Part shown: positions 60,101-64,000 of the stretch, in pieces
Numbering within the stretch: the first letter of the stretch is position 1
How the letters are laid out: every line of letters starts with the position of its first letter
Source: Bimastos eiseni
Taxonomy: Eukaryota; Annelida; Clitellata; Crassiclitellata; Lumbricidae
DNA: 64,000 nt
NCBI GenBank assembly: GCA_959347315.1
Contig: OY365808.1
Location: forward strand, 3,048,372 to 3,112,371
Direction: 5' to 3'
Position numbers and translations under genes: made by a program
The notes under the pieces: generated by a model
What the model was told of the DNA's origin: nothing
The model's input: the letters and a program-made list of their open reading frames with translations, nothing else
The model's database searches: none

Positions 60101-63064
60101 TAACAGGCATCACATGAAGATGGTTCAGCACCAGGTACCCAACATTAGTTCATCTATATGAGCTAAATAAATCACCCAAAGGCCCATTCTTGATAATTAT
60201 GGTTCTGATAAGCAACGTAATAACAAGTCTTCATTGTAACTATCATGCAACTGTTAAAAGCCAGTGATGCTAACGATAGACAATGGTATAATGAAATAGT
60301 TAAACTGTCACCGGCTGCTGTCTGAGAATCGTTTGTCCTCTTGAATTCTGTCTCTCAACGTCACGATCTCATCATAACCGGGCAAAAACACGAGAATGGC
60401 ACCTTCAACAGCAAACAACAATAATTTTTCCAATTTTTATCTTCTTCTGTTACCTGAAAGCACTCCTGTGTAGGCTTCTAGAAGGTGTGCTATCTAAGTG
60501 CCCAGAATGAATGAGGCTTCTTTGGTACTTAGAACACATGAAACCACATCAAACAAAAGATACCGTTGATATTTGTAACACAACAAAACCACAGTAACTT
60601 TTTAACGACCAGCTGCATATGTTTTCCCATACATTTAAGTACGCGCTGGTCATCAAAGGGTTAAACAAAGAGATACTTGGAAGGCATCAGCACAAGCCAA
60701 CCGCATCATCCGAAAATAAACCGACCATTCTGAGGCCGTGAGTGGATCTTGAAGAGAAGGCAGACGACGAGATTGATGTCGACCTTCTCATCATCAAAGC
60801 TATGATGGTAGATGTTGAGCAGCTGTTTGTCCTCTGGGGACAAAATGGACGACTGCTTCACGAGGACCATTTCGTCCTGTCCGTCCTGCTCCATCGCGGC
60901 TCTGTGAGAAAGACGAGAGAAACAATAGGGTCAGGTAATGTTGGGTAGACTGAAGCATTGATGGATGGATAGATGGTTAACGCTCTGACAGACATAAGAA
61001 AAGTAGCCACAAAGACTGCATATATGCATACATCATATAGCAAGCAATGTCACATGAATAGATACATGAATGATGGATAGATAGAATGAACAATGGAGGA
61101 AAACATGATTAGACAGATAGACTAAGGCTGACTGAAGTAGACGCCGAGTTCCAACTCACATGTGAGCCTCGAGTAGTTCCACAACATCGTGTTGCTCGTA
61201 CTTCTGAGCCCAGTCGAGCGCCTGCCAATCATTGCTCGAGCGAGTCGTTATGTTGGCTCCCATGTTGAGCAATTGCTCAACAACCCCGAGAAAACCTCGT
61301 CCAGCAGCCACCATCAGAGGAGTCACGCTCGTCTCTGAATGGACGTAATCGACTAAACAAACAGAGGAACAAACATCATCATATACAAACATGCTGTAGG
61401 GTAATTCACTGTTACCTTACTGCGACATTATGATCTGTAATGTGTGTCATAGTAATTTCTATAATTGTAATAGAATACTTATGTAGCGCCACTCGATATC
61501 AGAGAGCAAAACAGTAACAAGGGCTGTGATCTGTTACAACTACAGAGGATCTGTAATCAGTGTAACAGCAATGTAACAACTGCAATATATATATAGATAT
61601 ATACTGTAACAAGATCTGCAATCGATTACCGTAACACATGATCTGTCAGCAGTGTTACAGTAGCATACCATCTGTAATATGTACAACAGTAACAAGGACC
61701 ATAATCTATTACATCAACACAAGATATGTAACCTGAGTTACAACATTCGCAGGAGCTGCAATACATGTAACACGAATGTGTCCTGCTCTCTGTAACATTC
61801 AACATTGTATCTAACCTGATACATTTTCGTTAAGTATGAGAAGAAAGATCTGTGAGAAGATGTCGTCCTTTCCCGTGAGCCAGGTGCCAGTCAGCAGCTG
61901 ATCCATCTCTTGGACAAGATGAGGCTCTAGATCTTCCTTCTCTGGCACCACCTGTACAGTCATCAAAAGAAGATGACCCTCAGAATGTAAACCCCTTCAT
62001 TGACATTCTAGAATGCCAGCCATCAGACTACAGCAGTACTCCCCAACCTTTTTGTGACGAGGAGCAGCATTGTCAATTTTAACAACTTTTGGGTGCTTTA
62101 TGTCATGGTCATGAACTAGTGAGAAACCTGGTTCTGCATTTTGACAGCATAAGATGCATATCGTGGAATCGAAATACTTTTCTCAGTTCTTCAACCGAGC
62201 CTTATTAAACACTGCACCACGCCTCTAGAACAATCTAACCTCTGAATTCCACAAATTTTTCAATTCCTCCATCTGCAGTGGGCTCCTCTATCTATCAACC
62301 CCTGATCTTTCCACTCAAGACTGAAGCGTCAACTCTTCAAGAACTAATAGATACTGACTCATCCGATCAGCCTGTTATGATAGAGGAACAGGTAATGACC
62401 AGTATGAGACCACTGGCATAACATAAGCTACTAATTACAGAGCCACAACTACCGACCTTTCTATATTTTTATTATGACAGTCCGTAATGCAAACCTCAGT
62501 CGACGCCCCTTCCGTCAGCATCAGGCATTCCTGGCTGAGCTGGTTTCGGTCGGATGAATAACGGCCGGACGCAGAGACCGACCCACAGCCAACATCATCA
62601 ATGAGGGTCACATTGGACAGCTGCTTGGTGAACCAGCTATCGAGGTTTTTCTGGAGGTTGGCAGCTGATTAAGAAAAATAAATAATCAAATAAAAGCAAT
62701 GATCAAGTGAAAGCAATGATCAAGTAAAATCAGCGATCAAGTAAAAGCAATGACTAAGTCAAAGCAATGATCCAGTCGTAGACCAACGTGAATCTGCTTA
62801 CAAAAAGCAGTCAAACAATCTATTCTTGACAGGTTTCAATACACAATGTTGTAATAAGTTTCTCACATATCATGCTTTTGGTGAATTCACACCATTAACC
62901 AATTCACACCATCAACCAATTCACACCAATGGCAAATTCATACCATTAACCAATTCACACCATTAACTAATTCACACCATTAACCAATTCATGCCAATGG
63001 CAAATTCATACCTTTAGACAATTCCAGTCTACATTTCTCCATGTCCTTGTTTGTATATCCTGTC
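47602..63064 (-). CDS. YTHDC2: YTH domain-containing protein 2 (3' 21 exons; 5' end outside window)
   Basis: YTHDC2 is an m6A-binding DExH-box RNA helicase that controls meiotic transcripts in animals. Exons in transcript order: 63064-63012, 62664-62495, 61951-61816, 61352-61160, 60901-60726, 60402-60312, 59552-59465, 58453-58373, 57431-57349, 56752-56647, 56207-56088, 55527-55362, 54345-54239, 53621-53527, 52850-52674, 52229-51973, 51371-50889, 50161-49863, 49449-49298, 49083-48999, 48108-47602. All phases agree, giving about 1207 codons plus TGA. Landmarks: two ankyrin repeats (residues about 120-184), GAILVFLPGYDEI (helicase IV), LSTNIAETSVTINDVVFVVD (V), QRKGRAGRCRPG (VI), then HA2-type ADFLAKAPEPP and LADLPVEPRYGKM. 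OB-region ARGGGDIRDLNSNSENW, GLQQPAGIGQRPRPMS, the YTH domain and a low-complexity tail follow. R3H and motifs I-III are missing only because the window ends. Identification is very firm. Confidence 0.96.
48109..48998. repeat. YTHDC2 last intron with 18-bp-class minisatellite
   Basis: An imperfect minisatellite of atgcatagatggtrctacc units occupies about 48690-48945. The rest of the intron is unremarkable. Confidence 0.8.
48999..50161 (-). CDS. YTHDC2: YTHDC2 exons encoding the YTH (m6A-reader) domain
   Basis: Exons 50161-49863, 49449-49298 and 49083-48999. A Ser/Pro-rich linker (SPRESPQPSSLRRPPSEG) precedes the domain start CRYFIMKASNNKML. The motif KGLWATAPSNEKKLSKAFK carries the first cage tryptophan, and IYLIFSVHGSNYFQGIARV is the central strand. 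GTIPVQWIKR carries the second tryptophan, and NVWNDSKKVTASKDGQ forms the end. Six residues after the second Trp there is Ile where the human protein has Leu in the pocket region. The domain looks complete and binding-competent; that is inferred from the two tryptophans. Confidence 0.95.
50162..50888. repeat. YTHDC2 intron with LINE/SINE-tail remnant
   Basis: A fragment ending gagcgcctctggttaggttg...gaaatatataaata (about 50600-50825) belongs to the family of GGCGCTATATAAAT-type 3' ends seen throughout this gene. A WNNLPS frame near 50660 hints at an L2-like RT C-terminus. Confidence 0.55.
51372..51972. repeat. YTHDC2 intron with inverted SINE/LINE-tail ends
   Basis: Plus-strand acatttatatagcgcctct (51436-51454) and cagaggcgctctat (51602-51615) are inverted copies of the same end motif and bound about 180 bp. 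This could be one small element or two opposed tails. No coding signal is present. Confidence 0.55.
53622..54238. repeat. YTHDC2 intron with two minisatellites
   Basis: Four copies of ccaaagacacaaacag-type 16-mers (53660-53712) and an AT-rich degenerate repeat (attacattaaaaaatcgaga units, 54060-54230). Confidence 0.75.
54835..55130 (-). repeat. LINE/SINE 3' tails in YTHDC2 intron
   Basis: On the minus strand, GGTTGCTTAAGACTGATTTG, GGGAGTGCCTCCAAG and CTCTATATAAATGTTAAATTG match, in order and spacing, the plus-strand end at 63880-63985. A second end motif agaggcgctatataac lies at 55087. Two diverged copies of one retroposon family are therefore present in opposite orientations. Confidence 0.75.
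56366..56600 (-). repeat. 21-bp minisatellite in YTHDC2 intron
   Basis: About eleven imperfect units of aacctaagattcatctcttt. The Met-Asn-Leu-Arg-Val-Lys-Glu frame on the minus strand is the repeat translated and not a protein. Confidence 0.95.
57610..57860 (+). repeat. L2-like LINE 3' end in YTHDC2 intron
   Basis: Plus-strand frame SLELQLFPKSCSGTFYGHLKT CLL resembles the last residues of an L2-like RT. It is followed by ttgagaaggcgttatataaattattcaatgaa, the family's 3' end. Confidence 0.7.
58615..58835 (-). repeat. SINE/LINE tail in YTHDC2 intron
   Basis: Minus-strand GGAGTTTTCTGGAAGAGGTG followed by CTATATAATTGC fits the same GGCGCTATATAA end family. The stretch has no coding support. Confidence 0.6.
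59585..60000. repeat. 16-bp minisatellite in YTHDC2 intron
   Basis: Five near-perfect cctattcgttccataa units (59589-59662) decay into degenerate copies (ttccataa, cctattcat) over about 350 bp. Confidence 0.85.
60726..61352 (-). CDS. YTHDC2: YTHDC2 exons encoding the inserted ankyrin repeats
   Basis: Exons 61352-61160 and 60901-60726. The first gives HSETSVTPLMVAAGRGFLG, VEQLLNMGANI and NDWQALDWAQKYEQHDVVEL, two ankyrin repeats lying between helicase sub-domains. This insertion is diagnostic of YTHDC2 among DEAH helicases and in mammals contacts the exonuclease XRN1. The second exon has LSPEDKQLLNIYHHSFDDEK before the IV motif. Junction phases are 1 into the first, 2 between the two, 1 out. 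Confidence 0.95.
61440..61780. repeat. Degenerate ctgtaac/gtaacaag repeats in YTHDC2 intron
   Basis: Loose 20-30 bp repeats with gtaacaaggatctgtaatc-like cores fill much of this intron (61440-61790). Confidence 0.65.
62195..62400 (+). repeat. LINE 3' fragment in YTHDC2 intron
   Basis: Plus-strand translation across frameshifts gives APRLEQSNL-like and IPLKTEASTLQEL-like pieces. They resemble the WNNLP...LK-LF C-terminus of L2-like elements. Weak and heavily decayed. Confidence 0.4.
62880..63010. repeat. 17-bp minisatellite in YTHDC2 intron
   Basis: Seven or so imperfect units of accattaaccaattcac, ending close to the donor of the first visible YTHDC2 exon (63012). Confidence 0.9.
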
Positions 63065-64000
63065 CTACAAAAGACCAAAGATCAATAACTTATAGAAAAA
63101 TCAATATTAAACAAATTCAAAGAAGAGGTCAGCATTTCAAAAGATACTCAAAGGTATATAAACAAAATTAATCAGTAAAAGATATGTGCTGGACCATGGA
63201 AATCAAGGTAGGCTGAACAACCAAGGTAAGCTGAACAACCAAGGTAGGTTGAACAACCAAGGTAGGCTGAACAACCAAGGTAGGCTGAACAACCAAGGTG
63301 GGCTGAACAACCTAGTCGCAGAAGTGTTGCGGAGTGGAGAAATCTGCAACCAGAGGAAGATACTGAACTGGAGCCAGTCAAGAATAGAATTTAAAGCATA
63401 ACCTTGTCATAATACAGTCCTGCTGTGTAAAGGTTGTATTATGTTGATGCTTGCTTCTAAGCTCAGCAAAGTTTCGGTTCATGATAGAAATATTCCTCAA
63501 GGCAAGAATAAATACATCAATAGCTGTGGCAATGGCCCTTTCAGAAGAATGTTTTCCATGCAATCAAAACTATATGTAATACAATATTGACACATCTCGC
63601 CTATGTCGTCTGCTCAGAACCACTGCCAGCCTCGACACAGACAACGGTGATGAGCTTCTGGTGCCCCGTGCAAGCACCTTGACCAAATAGCACCTCGACC
63701 AAATAGCACCTCGACGACCAAATATAATCTCGACCAATTAGCACCTCGAAAAAATAGTACCTCGACCAAGTAGCACCTCAAAAAATTAGTGCTCTGTCTT
63801 CTCAGTTATCAGCCCTCACACCTGGAATACACTATCCTTCGAGATGCGACTGTTGCCAAGGAGTAATGCGCCTTTGTCTTACAGGTTGCTTCAGACTGAT
63901 TTGTCACTGTGGTTGTCTGGGAGTGCCTCCAAGTAGACTTCTTGAGTAGGTGCTATATAAATGTTAAAATGAATTACTGAACGAACTGACCATTACTTTA
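63065..64000. repeat. YTHDC2 upstream intron: 18-bp minisatellite, 16-bp repeats and SINE/LINE tail
   Basis: Six units of aaggtaggctgaacaacc lie at 63206-63312. Degenerate gaccaaatagcacctc units lie at 63675-63790. A plus-strand retroposon end follows (63830-63990: gggagtgcctccaagtagac, then gtgctatataaatgttaaaa), matching the minus-strand copy at 54835. No helicase exon was recognised here; the next upstream exon lies outside the window. Confidence 0.75.

Overview
This is a repeat-rich eukaryotic (animal) genome window. It holds parts of two multi-exon genes, both read on the minus strand, set in a large amount of transposon and simple-repeat DNA. Split genes with GT-AG introns, a YTHDC2 orthologue, agrin-like Kazal exons, L2/CR1-type and RNase H-bearing LINEs, hAT and Mutator-like DNA elements and long (ATT)n, (TA)n and (GACA)n tracts all point to a marine invertebrate bilaterian. 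I cannot fix the phylum from sequence alone.

Region 1-23 kb: three cysteine-rich exons (3856-4071, 7620-7835, 22517-22753, minus strand) each encode one follistatin-like plus Kazal module. All are phase 1-1 and splice in frame with one another. The closest family I recognise is the N-terminal Kazal array of agrin, an extracellular-matrix proteoglycan. The introns carry an internally deleted RNase H-type LINE (9.5-12.8 kb), a layered GACA-derived tandem repeat (13.6-15.3 kb), a 2.2 kb satellite of 22-bp units (18.5-20.7 kb) and an L2-like reverse transcriptase remnant directly beside it (20.7-21.7 kb). A 200-N assembly gap lies at 23634-23833.

Region 23-47 kb: no confident host exon. It is either intergenic or the 5' introns of the Kazal gene. 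It is a transposon graveyard in which insertions can be read from their target-site duplications. There is a hAT MITE (29271-29561), a hAT transposase fragment (about 31.8-32.5 kb) and a TIR element carrying a C2H2 zinc-finger ORF (33.3-34.3 kb). Two copies of a CGGGTA-ended element have a long polypyrimidine core. A tandem array of units of roughly 220 bp is broken by a Mutator-like element in one unit and a SINE-like insert in the next. A 1.3 kb hAT-type element ends at 45832.

Region 47.6-63.1 kb: the 3' two thirds of a YTHDC2 gene (m6A-reading DExH helicase), 21 exons that join in one frame into about 1207 codons. In order they give the helicase core with inserted ankyrin repeats, motifs IV-VI, HA2/OB-type regions, the YTH domain and an unusual Gly/Gln/Ser/Tyr-rich C-terminal tail. 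The N-terminal R3H region and helicase motifs I-III lie beyond the right edge. The introns hold minisatellites and many LINE/SINE 3' tails ending in GGCGCTATATAAAT-like sequence.
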